Below, one piece after another: positions 1 through 8,246 of a DNA stretch of 64,000 nucleotides. The stretch is from contig NZ_AHOO02000005.1 in NCBI RefSeq assembly GCF_000244755.1, forward strand, positions 310,001-374,000, given 5' to 3'. A program made the position numbers and the translations under genes. Every line of letters begins with the position of its first letter. Position 1 is the stretch's first letter. The DNA is from Leptospira licerasiae serovar Varillal str. VAR 010. GTDB lineage: Bacteria > Spirochaetota > Leptospiria > Leptospirales > Leptospiraceae. A model generated the notes under the pieces. It had not been told where the DNA came from, ran no database searches, and saw nothing but the letters and a program-made list of their open reading frames with translations.

Positions 1-608
1 ATGACCAAAGGACGGAAACCGTTAGGATCTCTGACGGCAATCAGTTGGTTTTTAGTAAGAACTACAAGAGAATATGCCCCTCTCACTTTTTTCAGCGCGG
101 AAGAAAGTGCGGAAAGCAGATCCGTTTCTCCGGAGCGCGCCATTAGATGGACAATCACTTCTGAGTCGATTGTAGTTTGGAAAATGGAACCTTCTTTTTC
201 CAATTGGGAACGAACCTCCCAGGAATTTACGAGGTTTCCGTTGTGAGCCAGAGCGATCGGCCCTAAATGGGACTCGACTCTGAGAGGTTGAGCGTTCCTT
301 AAAAAGCTCGCCCCGGTTGTAGAATAACGATTATGCCCGATGGCAGCAGTTCCGGTGAGCTCCCGGATCTTACCTTCGGTAAAAATATTGGCTACGAGTC
401 CCATTCCGGCGTAGCGGTAGAGATGTTCTCCGTCGGAGGAAACGATCCCGCTCGATTCTTGGCCTCTATGCTGCATAGAATACAAGCCGAGGTAAGTGAA
501 ATTGGCCGCTTCTGGAGAATTAAAAATTCCGAAGATGGCACATTCTTCTTTTGGTTTGTCATCTCGGACTAGGGTCCGTAGACTGGACGTATTGGGAATC
601 GAACTCAT
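1..608 (-). CDS. purF: Amidophosphoribosyltransferase, N-terminal part (cut by window edge)
   Basis: Catalyses the first committed step of de novo purine synthesis, making phosphoribosylamine from PRPP and glutamine in the cytoplasm. The reverse strand reads from ATG at 608 through the class II glutamine amidotransferase domain. A propeptide of about 22 residues precedes the expected nucleophile in ECAIFGIF (Cys23). It is followed by YSMQHRGQESSGI, GHNRYSTTG and LAHNGNLVN, all classic PurF motifs. The propeptide implies autocleavage to expose Cys23, as in the Bacillus-type enzyme. About 202 codons are present; the phosphoribosyltransferase half lies beyond position 1. Divergent from rnd, with about 40 bp between the starts. 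Identity is very secure; completeness cannot be judged. Confidence 0.95.
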   Translation of the reverse strand, partial: MSSIPNTSSLRTLVRDDKPKEECAIFGIFNSPEAANFTYLGLYSMQHRGQESSGIVSSDGEHLYRYAGMGLVANIFTEGKIRELTGTAAIGHNRYSTTGASFLRNAQPLRVESHLGPIALAHNGNLVNSWEVRSQLEKEGSIFQTTIDSEVIVHLMARSGETDLLSALSSALKKVRGAYSLVVLTKNQLIAVRDPNGFRPLV

Positions 609-648
609 GGTCCCCCTTCCGACGCTAGTCTCCCAGGTCGCCTTTTAG

Positions 649-1818
649 ATGCAAATACAATCCGATTATATTGTCGTAGACAACGTCCGAAGCCTACAGT
701 TGGCATTGATTACTCTCTCTCAATCCGATTGCCTCTCTATTGATACGGAATCCAGCGGTTATTACACCTACTATTCCAAAGTTTGTCTCATCCAAATATC
801 CTCTAAGGGTAAAAATTATATCTTTGACCCTATTCGTTTGGACGATCTTAACGGATTAGGACCTCTATTCGAGAATCCTAACATTTTAAAAATATTTCAT
901 TCCGCTTCGGACGATATTAAAGCTCTGAAAAGAGACTTCGGTTTCAAGTTTATAAACATCGCAGACACGATGTTCAGCTCTCGTTTATTAGACTTAGAAC
1001 AGAACTCTTTGTTGTATCTTGTGGAACATTACCACAAGGTCAAACTTTCGAAGAAGGAGCAAAAATCCAACTGGGAAAAGCGCCCTCTGGAAAAAAGTCA
1101 GCTCCAATACGCTGCCTTGGACACAGTTTATCTGGAATCCATTTGGACTAAAATGGGCGAGGAACTCGGAAAACGTAAATTGTTAGACGAAGCGGTTTCC
1201 GAATTCGCAAAAATCGCAGAAGAAGAGCCGGAACCTTTCGAAGGATTTTCCATCAATTTGGAAAAATTCCCCAATGTTCTAGAATTAGGTTCCGACGAAA
1301 GAAGGGCTCTTCATGATACTCTAGGCTTCCGAGACGAAAAGGCAAAAAAGTTGAACAAAGCCCCTTTCAGGGTTTGGAACAACGACAAGGTTTTGGAGTT
1401 AGTCAAGTCTCGCGGTGAATTGAATAAACTCATAGATATCTTGGGCAAAAAAGACGCCGAAAATTTATACCAGGTTTATAAAAATCCAAGCGGCCCTCCA
1501 ATCCAGAAAAACGATCTATTCAAAAGATCCATCGAGGATCTATCCGGAGAAGAAGCGGACAGATTCAAAAGATTAAGGCAGTGGAGAGAAACAGTCATGT
1601 CCATTCGCCGGATGGGTCACAATTTGATGCCGTCTAATAAGAATATCGCGGAAATTGCAAAAAGAAATCCGAAGACCATCGAAGAGTTAAAAGAGCTAGG
1701 TATCTTTTCCAACTGGAAGGTGGAAAATTACGGACCTTCTATTCTGGCAGCAATCCAATCCAAACCGTACGAGACTACCTTGTCAGGTTTGATCCCGATC
1801 AAAAAGAAATTTGATTAG
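649..1818 (+). CDS. rnd: Ribonuclease D (3'-5' exoribonuclease with HRDC domain)
   Basis: A 389-residue DEDDy-type 3'-5' exonuclease, expected to trim tRNA precursors and other stable RNA. The N-terminal exonuclease domain shows motif I LSIDTES (residues 29-35), motif II in FHSASDDIKAL (about 84-94), and motif III YAALDTVYL with the Tyr and Asp of the Y-x3-D signature (about 158-166). The C-terminal part, about 290-370, looks like an HRDC nucleic-acid-binding helical bundle. Length fits RNase D. The stop codon overlaps the start of the Nudix gene, so the two are probably co-transcribed. Catalytic residues are all visible. Confidence 0.9.
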   Translation: MQIQSDYIVVDNVRSLQLALITLSQSDCLSIDTESSGYYTYYSKVCLIQISSKGKNYIFDPIRLDDLNGLGPLFENPNILKIFHSASDDIKALKRDFGFKFINIADTMFSSRLLDLEQNSLLYLVEHYHKVKLSKKEQKSNWEKRPLEKSQLQYAALDTVYLESIWTKMGEELGKRKLLDEAVSEFAKIAEEEPEPFEGFSINLEKFPNVLELGSDERRALHDTLGFRDEKAKKLNKAPFRVWNNDKVLELVKSRGELNKLIDILGKKDAENLYQVYKNPSGPPIQKNDLFKRSIEDLSGEEADRFKRLRQWRETVMSIRRMGHNLMPSNKNIAEIAKRNPKTIEELKELGIFSNWKVENYGPSILAAIQSKPYETTLSGLIPIKKKFD

Positions 1819-2455
1819 ATTAGAATTAGATAAACTAAAAAAGGAACTTCCATTTCTACCGGAAGGAGAACCGAATTTGCCGGAGGATGTCGCCCATTCT
1901 TCCGTTGTCATGCCTGTATTCCAGAAAAATGGACAAGACGGTTTCCTACTTCAAAAAAGAAATCCGAACCTAATCTCTCATCCTGGACAAATTTCTTTTC
2001 CAGGCGGAGTAAAAGATCCGGAAGATAAGAACCTTTTAGTCACAGCTCTCAGAGAATGGGAAGAAGAAATGGGAGCTCCTAATAACGAATTATCCGTGAT
2101 CGGAAATTATCGAGGGCAGCTCACTCATACCGGATTTCATATCACTCCCTTCTTAGCTCAATATTCCGGAGATTTTAAATTCGAATTCAATCCGGAAGAG
2201 GTGGAAAAAATTATTATTCTGGAGCTAGACAGACTTTGGGAGTCTCCCTTTTACAGCATTACTGGAAGAAGGAAACCGGACTCACCTTTGTTAGAAGTAT
2301 TTTATTTCGATATAGAAGAAGGACTTTTATGGGGAGCCACTGCAAGGATCATAGTGGACTTCTTAAGAGAACATGCTGGCTTTGATCGTTCTCCCATCCT
2401 AAGAACCCCTAACCTAAGTTCTGCGCCTTTCTTGGACGTGAAAAAACCGGAATAG
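1811..2455 (+). CDS. Nudix hydrolase, CoA pyrophosphatase (NudL) type
   Basis: A 214-residue Nudix protein likely to cleave coenzyme A or its derivatives at the pyrophosphate. The motif LISHPGQISFPGG directly before the Nudix box is the signature of the NudL/YeaB CoAse subfamily. The box continues with LREWEEEMG, giving the metal-binding Glu residues; the first Glu of the canonical box is replaced by Lys, and variation there is usual in this subfamily. The best start is TTG at 1811, overlapping the rnd stop by 8 bp; no ATG occurs in frame before codon 34, which would cut into the domain. Translational coupling to rnd is likely. Substrate assignment is from family knowledge. Confidence 0.8.
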   Translation: MIRLELDKLKKELPFLPEGEPNLPEDVAHSSVVMPVFQKNGQDGFLLQKRNPNLISHPGQISFPGGVKDPEDKNLLVTALREWEEEMGAPNNELSVIGNYRGQLTHTGFHITPFLAQYSGDFKFEFNPEEVEKIIILELDRLWESPFYSITGRRKPDSPLLEVFYFDIEEGLLWGATARIIVDFLREHAGFDRSPILRTPNLSSAPFLDVKKPE

Positions 2456-2695
2456 TTTCCGCATAAAACGAAAGATCCAAGGTTTTCCATTTTTCTTTCT
2501 TTCTATTTTTTTATCTCACCACCCAATTTTTCTTCTAACCATTACGTCTCTAAAAAATGTAGTCCTACGAGGTTTTCCACTTTAGGGATTCCAAAAGTGG
2601 ACCGAAATTATATACGACATAATTTAAAACCCTTTTCCGGGAGTTTTAAAGTTCGTATTCGAACTTCAAAAGGCATTTTACATAGGAGCATTCCA

Positions 2696-2869
2696 ATGAG
2701 CAAAATTAAGGATCTATTTAATTCAGACATCCGCACTAGTTATCTAAAAGAAAGCTGGAAAGAAGAAGACTGGTATGAGTCTCTCGCCGGCAGACCTGGC
2801 ATAGAACAGAAAATCCCGTACTTTAAAAAAGAAACTTCTCACGTCCAGGTGGCGGTTCTTAGCAGATGA
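2696..2869 (+). CDS. Small hypothetical protein (57 aa; a 90-aa form is possible)
   Basis: I do not recognise this protein. An AGGAG sequence about 8 bp before ATG at 2696 argues for the short form starting MSKIKDLFNSD. An upstream GTG at 2597 is in frame and would add 33 residues rich in Arg and Lys. The protein is charged and soluble with no membrane segment; WKEEDWYESLAG is its most distinctive part. Its stop overlaps the ATG of the next membrane protein (ATGA), so the two are probably translated together. Confidence 0.5.
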   Translation: MSKIKDLFNSDIRTSYLKESWKEEDWYESLAGRPGIEQKIPYFKKETSHVQVAVLSR

Positions 2870-3258
2870 CTCCAGAAGAAAAGGAAGCCCTCTTTCGTAG
2901 TCTAGAAGAGATCAAGTTCGCTATCCAAGCAAGTCAGCCTGGTGGAGAATATAAAGCGATCCTGTATAGCATTCCGATTGTAGGGATCATCTTCGGATGG
3001 TTATTATTATTCTTCTTATTCTTTTGGTGGTATCGTCAAAGAATGGCGATCATCAAAGCAGGCCTCTATCAAAAAGAAAAATTCGATCTGCGTCTTTATT
3101 CCTTCTTCTTAGGACTCATACTTACCTTCGTAGGTATAGCTCTTTCCGCTACATTCATTCTAGTATTGGGGAAATCTTTAGCAATGCTCGGCGGATTAAT
3201 TCCTCTCGGGACCGGCTTAGGCCTTCTCTGTTATTATAAATGGTCGCCTAGAAAGTGA
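2866..3258 (+). CDS. Small membrane protein, DUF6249-like
   Basis: A 130-residue inner-membrane protein with three hydrophobic segments at about residues 32-55, 78-103 and 106-125. Between the first two lies RQRMAIIKAGLYQKE, which resembles the RMAxIEKG stretch of DUF6249 proteins often found beside ECF sigma factors. The short N-terminal helix is acidic. It overlaps the preceding small gene by 4 bp and lies 51 bp before an ECF sigma factor, a context that favours a role in envelope sensing or sigma regulation. That role is inference; no enzymatic motif is visible. Confidence 0.6.
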   Translation: MTPEEKEALFRSLEEIKFAIQASQPGGEYKAILYSIPIVGIIFGWLLLFFLFFWWYRQRMAIIKAGLYQKEKFDLRLYSFFLGLILTFVGIALSATFILVLGKSLAMLGGLIPLGTGLGLLCYYKWSPRK

Positions 3259-3309
3259 GTCGGTCCTTCCCGTCCGATCCTTCTCTAAGATAGGTTTAGT
3301 ATTACACCC

Positions 3310-3897
3310 ATGAAACCGGAAGAACCCATCCTATGTGATCCGGAGGATTGGGCTAATATTCAAAAAGTCCTATCCGGAGATTTTGAATCATTCGAACAGC
3401 TCGTATTAAAATACGAGGCGATGGTTTATTCTCAGGCCAAAAAAGCGTTCCGTAATGAAACGGAAGCCGAGGACTTTACCCAGGATGTATTTCTAAAAGC
3501 ATTCGAAGGATTGTCCACATTCAGAGGAAGATCCAAATTCTCGACTTGGGTCTTCTCAATTGCAAGAAATGAGATCATCCGCAGATACCGAAAGGAACAC
3601 CCTGAAGTGGATGCTCCTATTGATACCTTATCTAACGAGAAGTTAGGAGATAAGTTCTCCTCTCAAGAATCCGAAGTATTGGAAAAAGAAACCACCGAAA
3701 AGATAAGATCGCTGGTGGATAAATTACCCGAACTATATAGAAAACCTATATCGTTACACTACTTCGAGAATATGTCCTATAAAGATATCTCCGAAAATTT
3801 AAACTTGAAAATGAACACATTAAAGAGTTATATTTTTCGAGGGAAAGAAATCCTACGCGATTGGCTGAAAAAAGACGATGAGCACGGAAAAAGATAA
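3310..3897 (+). CDS. ECF-type RNA polymerase sigma factor
   Basis: A 195-residue group 4 sigma factor. Region 2 spans about residues 22-95 and includes AEDFTQDVFLKAF and FSTWVFSIARNEIIRRYRK, the usual -10 recognition and core-binding elements. Region 4 near the C terminus (about 138-190) has the helix-turn-helix YKDISENLNLKMNTLKSYIFRGK for -35 recognition. The linker is short and there is no extra C-terminal domain. The next gene starts 20 bp before this stop in another frame and encodes a membrane protein, the usual arrangement of a sigma factor and its anti-sigma factor. The target regulon cannot be read from this window. Confidence 0.9.
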   Translation: MKPEEPILCDPEDWANIQKVLSGDFESFEQLVLKYEAMVYSQAKKAFRNETEAEDFTQDVFLKAFEGLSTFRGRSKFSTWVFSIARNEIIRRYRKEHPEVDAPIDTLSNEKLGDKFSSQESEVLEKETTEKIRSLVDKLPELYRKPISLHYFENMSYKDISENLNLKMNTLKSYIFRGKEILRDWLKKDDEHGKR

Positions 3898-4246
3898 ACT
3901 TCCCGACGAGTTGCGGGAGCAACTGGATTTTTTTGTAAAACCTCCGGAAGGCAGGGTGAACGACGACGTACCGCCTATGCTTAAGAAAAAAGTAATGCTT
4001 CATTTAATCCATCTGAGGCATATCCGGTTGATCTTGATCACAATTCTGATCTTGGCCTTTTCTCCTCTTAGCGTTCTACTTTTTATGGATTGGAATTTTC
4101 TCTTCCAAACTGGGATTTTACACGGAATTTTAGCGACTAGCGGCTTTTTGTTCCTGCTTTTTACGGTCCTGATAGGGATTTATCTTGTGCAAAATAAGAG
4201 TCCTTATACCAAGGAATGGAAAAACAAGTTAGGATTCGACGAATGA
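3878..4246 (+). CDS. Membrane protein, candidate anti-sigma factor
   Basis: A 122-residue protein overlapping the end of the ECF sigma gene by 20 bp. The first 45 residues are cytosolic and charged (LPDELREQLDFFV, then VPPMLKKKVM). Two membrane spans follow at about 48-70 and 82-106, and a short basic tail ends in KNKLGFDE. No zinc anti-sigma HxxxCxxC motif is present, so it is not a ZAS-type factor. Position and topology suggest that it holds the sigma factor at the membrane; this is inference. Its stop overlaps the next start (ATGA). Confidence 0.55.
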   Translation: MSTEKDKLPDELREQLDFFVKPPEGRVNDDVPPMLKKKVMLHLIHLRHIRLILITILILAFSPLSVLLFMDWNFLFQTGILHGILATSGFLFLLFTVLIGIYLVQNKSPYTKEWKNKLGFDE

Positions 4247-4656
4247 AATATTTCAGTTTTGGGATCGCCTTTTCTTTATTGCTTACCTTCGGAAACCAGA
4301 TCTCCGCACAAGAAAAACAATCCGCGACCAAATTAACTGCAAAAGAATTCTTAGAAATGAAGTTAGACTCCGTCTTCCCTCTTATCCAAAACATGAGCAA
4401 ACAGGAAGCGGATGTTCTAATCACCCAGATCAGAGAAGAAGCCAGAAAGTCCTGGGCCCAGTCGGATAATTATTTTTTCTTAGTCGAACACCTAACCACT
4501 ATCAAAGCGATCGAAGAAGAACAGAACAGATTAAAAGGTCTTCTTTGGGTCTATGTTTTAGGCCTGGCACTATTTTCCGGATTTGTTCTTTATGTCCTCT
4601 TCCGTCAAAGAAAGCTAATCAACGAATTAAACGAAATTATTAAGGACCGGGACTAA
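4243..4656 (+). CDS. Exported membrane-anchored hypothetical protein of the sigma operon
   Basis: The preferred start is ATG at 4243, which overlaps the previous stop and places a signal peptide at the N terminus (MKYFSFGIAFSLLLTFGN, cleavage likely after ISA). An upstream in-frame ATG at 4216 would bury the signal. The 137-residue product has a helical, charged periplasmic part and a C-terminal membrane span, VYVLGLALFSGFVLYVLF, followed by a short cytosolic charged tail. I do not recognise the family. The ECF operon context suggests a sensor or partner in the signalling chain. An AT-rich hairpin follows the gene. Confidence 0.6.
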   Translation: MKYFSFGIAFSLLLTFGNQISAQEKQSATKLTAKEFLEMKLDSVFPLIQNMSKQEADVLITQIREEARKSWAQSDNYFFLVEHLTTIKAIEEEQNRLKGLLWVYVLGLALFSGFVLYVLFRQRKLINELNEIIKDRD

Positions 4657-4683
4657 ACAAGAATCCTGTCTAATATATAACGC

Positions 4684-4705
4684 AAAAAGGAAGAGATTCC
4701 TTTTT
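4684..4705 (+). terminator. Likely Rho-independent terminator of the sigma operon
   Basis: A perfect 9-bp stem AAAAAGGAA / TTCCTTTTT with a GAGA loop, ending in a run of T, 27 bp after the last gene of the ECF sigma operon. GC content of the stem is low, so strength is uncertain. Confidence 0.5.
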
Positions 4706-4805
4706 GTTTACTGGTTGTCACAAGAACAAGCTCCGAATATTCTTTTTCCGGCGATTGTAATGTTTGTGTAAACCTTTTGTAACGATTTTCTGACAATCTG
4801 AAGGG

Positions 4806-5600
4806 ATGGAACCTATCCAAATCCAAGGATCCTCCTCCCCGACGACTAACGACAAAAATCCTCCGAGGCGTAGGAGAAAGAGCTTCAGCGAATTTATGAA
4901 AAATGCTTCCGGCAGCCCAGGCCAAAAAATCCTCGTAGTAGACGATGAAGAGGATATCGCAGAACTGATCAAATTTCATCTAGAAGAGAACGGTTACCAA
5001 GTAGACACCTGTCAAAACGGTTTAGAGGTGCTTCCTAGGATCGAAAAAAATCTTCCAGACTTAGTAGTATTGGACCTAATGCTACCAGGTATTGGTGGAA
5101 TGGATCTTTGCAAAAGGATCAAAGAAAAATATTCTCTGCCGATCATCATGGTCACCGCAAAATCAGGTGAGACGGACGCAGTTTTAGGATTAGAACTTGG
5201 CGCAGACGATTACGTTAGAAAGCCATTCTCCACCAGAGAACTCATCGCAAGAGTTCGTTCCGTATTGAGAAGATCGGGAGAAGGAGAAGACGAGCAAGAC
5301 CAAGAAGGAAATATCACCGTCGGCAAAATTTTCCTGAACCCAAAAGCTCATAAAGTATTCATCAATAACGAAGAAATCGATCTTACGTTGATCGAGTATA
5401 AGATTCTCTATCTATTTATGACCAACACAGGCGTCGCATTTACCAGAGACAAACTTTTAGATAAGGTTTGGGGTAAGGATATTTACGTGACGGATCGTGC
5501 CGTAGATGTTAATATTAAAAGACTCCGTGACAAACTAGGAGAAGAGAAGGAGAGGTTGGAAACCATCCGCGGGATCGGTTACAGATTCAATGAGGCGTAG
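4806..5600 (+). CDS. OmpR/PhoB-family response regulator
   Basis: A 264-residue transcriptional regulator. An unusual basic N-terminal extension of about 38 residues (RRRRKSFSEF) precedes the receiver domain. The receiver has the acidic pair in VVDDEED (46-47), phosphoacceptor Asp90 in VVLDLMLPG, and the Lys of VRKPFS. The C-terminal winged helix (about 165-262) includes EYKILYLFM and VDVNIKRLRDKLG. Start choice is not settled: ATG at 4806 has AAGGG touching it, while ATG at 4896 would remove most of the extension. The stop overlaps the start of the kinase gene by 11 bp, so the two form a cognate pair. It resembles PhoB, but no pst or phoU genes are nearby, so the phosphate role is only a guess. 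Confidence 0.88.
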   Translation: MEPIQIQGSSSPTTNDKNPPRRRRKSFSEFMKNASGSPGQKILVVDDEEDIAELIKFHLEENGYQVDTCQNGLEVLPRIEKNLPDLVVLDLMLPGIGGMDLCKRIKEKYSLPIIMVTAKSGETDAVLGLELGADDYVRKPFSTRELIARVRSVLRRSGEGEDEQDQEGNITVGKIFLNPKAHKVFINNEEIDLTLIEYKILYLFMTNTGVAFTRDKLLDKVWGKDIYVTDRAVDVNIKRLRDKLGEEKERLETIRGIGYRFNEA

Positions 5601-6981
5601 CTTATTTTCTAAACTACTCTTAAGTAACTGGCTTCTACTCGTTTTCCTCATGGCTGTTGCGGGGATCGTCCTCTTTTTAGAGGACCTGATCAACCCCGAC
5701 CTAAAGATACTTTTATTTTCCGCTTATATCTTATTGGCGATGTTCGGGACTTTTTATATGTCCTTCTCCATTGCCAGAAGTGTAACACAAACGCTTAACC
5801 AGATCGAAATGAAGACGGGAGAGATCAACGCGGGAGATTTCGGCTCCGAGTTAAACCTTCCTGAGATCCAAGAGTTAGCCGATCTTGCAGTTTCCATCAA
5901 TCTGATGTCCGGACGTTTAAAACACCAATTCGTGGACCTTACCATCGAAAAGGAAAAGTTCGATTCAGTATTACAAAATTTGAAGGAAGGAGTATTCTCC
6001 GTAGATCTGGAAGGCTCCATCGTTTTTCAGAACAGGAGTATCCCTGGCTCTTTGATCGAACCTAATTCAGGTTCCAGAAAGGTAGAGGACGCAGTCAAAG
6101 ATCCTCGGTTATTGGACTTTATCAAAAAGAATCTTTCCGGAAAGGGCGAACCTAAAACGGAATTAGATCTAAGCCAAAATTTCTACGCAATCAAAATGTA
6201 TCCTCTTAGAACGAACGGAAACATCCTGATGTTCATCGGTGTGATCCGAAATATCACCGAAGAAAAACAATCTTATCTGATAAGAGAACAGTTCGTTCAA
6301 AACGCTTCTCACGAATTAAAAACACCTATCACTTCCATCAAAGGTTATACGGAAACTTTATTAGGCCGTTTAAAACTTTTGGAAGACAGTCACGAAAAAA
6401 GATTTTTAGACGCAATCTCTAGAAACACGGACAGAATGGTCCGCATCGTAGAAGACATGCTTACTATCACCAGGATAGAAAATCAAAGTGCAATCGCTCA
6501 ACCTGAGGAATTCACGTTAAAGTCCTTAGTAGAAAACCTTTCTTTCACAGTGGACGGTCTTATTTCTCCCAAAGGACAGAAACTCGTGGTAGATATGCCT
6601 TCTCCGCTAACTATCTCTGCTGACTGGGTCCTTTTGGAACATATGCTCTTAAACTTGATCTCGAACGCATCTTCTTATTCTCCGGATGATAAAACGATCA
6701 CTCTAAAGATCGCAAAGGTAGAGCCTGACTCTGTGAATTTTCAGGTCATAGACCAAGGGATCGGAATCAAAGACGAGGATAAGGAAAGGATTTTTGAAAG
6801 ATTCTTCCGAGTGGATAAGAACAGATCCAGAAAAGAAGGCGGAACTGGCCTTGGACTTTCTATCGTGAAACATATTGTACGATTACATCACGGTTCTGTC
6901 AAAGTTTTCGATAATCCGGAAGGCGGGACGATCTTCTCCGTCACCCTTCCGTTAGTGTATTCTGAAATTTCAGAAGTTTGA
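5590..6981 (+). CDS. Membrane sensor histidine kinase, PhoR-like
   Basis: A 463-residue kinase that should phosphorylate the regulator encoded just upstream. Two membrane helices (about 10-30 and 38-60) have almost no periplasmic loop, so sensing probably occurs within or near the membrane. A HAMP-like segment (62-112), a PAS-like domain (122-225) and HisKA follow, with the phosphoacceptor His241 in NASHELKTPI. The ATPase domain shows the N box (LNLISNASSYSP), DQGIGI, the F box (IFERFFRVD) and GGTGLGLSIV. The architecture and the short loop match PhoR-type kinases. All catalytic motifs are intact. Confidence 0.9.
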   Translation: MRRSLFSKLLLSNWLLLVFLMAVAGIVLFLEDLINPDLKILLFSAYILLAMFGTFYMSFSIARSVTQTLNQIEMKTGEINAGDFGSELNLPEIQELADLAVSINLMSGRLKHQFVDLTIEKEKFDSVLQNLKEGVFSVDLEGSIVFQNRSIPGSLIEPNSGSRKVEDAVKDPRLLDFIKKNLSGKGEPKTELDLSQNFYAIKMYPLRTNGNILMFIGVIRNITEEKQSYLIREQFVQNASHELKTPITSIKGYTETLLGRLKLLEDSHEKRFLDAISRNTDRMVRIVEDMLTITRIENQSAIAQPEEFTLKSLVENLSFTVDGLISPKGQKLVVDMPSPLTISADWVLLEHMLLNLISNASSYSPDDKTITLKIAKVEPDSVNFQVIDQGIGIKDEDKERIFERFFRVDKNRSRKEGGTGLGLSIVKHIVRLHHGSVKVFDNPEGGTIFSVTLPLVYSEISEV

Positions 6982-6983
6982 AA

Positions 6984-7001
6984 TCCGAGCATTTGCTCGG
7001 A
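6984..7001 (+). terminator. Hairpin after the two-component operon
   Basis: A perfect 7-bp inverted repeat TCCGAGC / GCTCGGA with an ATTT loop starts two bases after the kinase stop codon. Only a weak T-rich stretch (CTTTTCC) follows some bases later, so it may be a poor intrinsic terminator or an mRNA-stabilising hairpin between the kinase and argJ. Confidence 0.45.
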
Positions 7002-7063
7002 ATACGCTTTTCCTAAAACAGCCCCAAAGCGAATATAGAGATTCTATATAGAAAGGTTAGAAC

Positions 7064-8215
7064 ATGGATTATCCTAGGGGCTTTTATTCATTCGGCAAAA
7101 ATATAGGTATTAAAGACAAAACTAAAGACTTCGGAGTGATCTATTCCGAAAAACCTTGTAAGGCAGCCGCTGTATTTACTAAAAATAATTTCCCGGGCGC
7201 TCCAGTCATCGTAGGCAAAGAACATATACGAGACGGAGTTTTGCAAGCTGTAGTCATCAATTCTAAAAACTCGAATGTTGCCACAGGAGAGAAAGGAATC
7301 TTAAACTCCAAACAGATCTGTTCCGAGATCGCAAAATCACTCGGTATCGCAGAAACTTCCGTGCTACCTTCTTCCACAGGAGTGATTGGAGTTCCTCTTC
7401 CAATGCAGGTAATTCTTCCCTCATGCTCACAAGCAAAATCGAATCTGAAACCTGGTAATTTAGAGGAAGTAGCGGAAGCTATCATGACCACGGATACTCG
7501 TAGAAAAATTTCCGTAAGAAAAATCAAATCTTCTAATGGAGAAGCTGTTATCTTCGGTATGGCAAAGGGTGCCGGGATGATAGAGCCGAATATGGCTACT
7601 ATGCTCTCATATATTCTCACTGATGCTGAGATACAAGGAGAAGTTTATCCGGTCCTAAAAGATTGTGTGGACTTAAGTTTTAATTGTATCACAATAGATT
7701 CGGATACTTCTACATCCGATACAGTTGCTTTGCTTAGTAACGGCCTTGCCGGTTCCGTCGATGCAAATGAATTCAAATCCGCACTTTTAGAAATATGCAC
7801 CGATCTTGCTAAAGAAGTGGCGAGAGATGGAGAGGGTGCGACTAAATTGATAGAAGTCCGCATCAAAAAATCCAAAGACGAATCACAAGCTAGAAAGATC
7901 GGAAAATCCATCCTAAATTCTCCGTTGATCAAAACCGCAATTTATGGAGGAGATCCGAATTGGGGAAGATTGGTTATGGCAGTCGGTAAAGTTTTCGATG
8001 AGCCCATCCCTTTCGACTCTTTGGAAATTTATTTCGGGGGACTTCCGGTCAAAGGTGCCGATCAGGAAACCCTCAAAAAATTATCGGAGTATCTAAAAAA
8101 GAATTCCGAGATCTTCGTCGATGTGGTATTGAATACCGGAAACAAAGAGATGGTGTTCTGGGGATGCGACCTGACCGAAGGTTACGTAAAGGAAAACGCA
8201 TACTACACAACCTAA
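7064..8215 (+). CDS. argJ: Bifunctional glutamate N-acetyltransferase / N-acetylglutamate synthase
   Basis: A 383-residue ornithine acetyltransferase that recycles the acetyl group between acetylornithine and glutamate in arginine synthesis. The autoproteolysis site is Thr179 in EPNMATMLSYILTD, which becomes the nucleophile of the beta chain. Other family motifs are GVIGVPLPM (oxyanion region), TTDT, FGMAKGAGMI and the YGGDPNWGR segment. Length is typical. AAAGG lies about 8 bp before the ATG. No other arg genes are adjacent. Whether it also makes acetylglutamate from acetyl-CoA cannot be told from sequence. Confidence 0.93.
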   Translation: MDYPRGFYSFGKNIGIKDKTKDFGVIYSEKPCKAAAVFTKNNFPGAPVIVGKEHIRDGVLQAVVINSKNSNVATGEKGILNSKQICSEIAKSLGIAETSVLPSSTGVIGVPLPMQVILPSCSQAKSNLKPGNLEEVAEAIMTTDTRRKISVRKIKSSNGEAVIFGMAKGAGMIEPNMATMLSYILTDAEIQGEVYPVLKDCVDLSFNCITIDSDTSTSDTVALLSNGLAGSVDANEFKSALLEICTDLAKEVARDGEGATKLIEVRIKKSKDESQARKIGKSILNSPLIKTAIYGGDPNWGRLVMAVGKVFDEPIPFDSLEIYFGGLPVKGADQETLKKLSEYLKKNSEIFVDVVLNTGNKEMVFWGCDLTEGYVKENAYYTT

Positions 8216-8246
8216 GTTTGTCGAATCCGTATCGAATCCCTGAAAC

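Noticed and set aside
4806..6981. Calling the two-component pair phoB/phoR
   Set aside because: Architecture fits, but there are no pst, phoU or phosphatase genes nearby, so the symbol would overstate the evidence.
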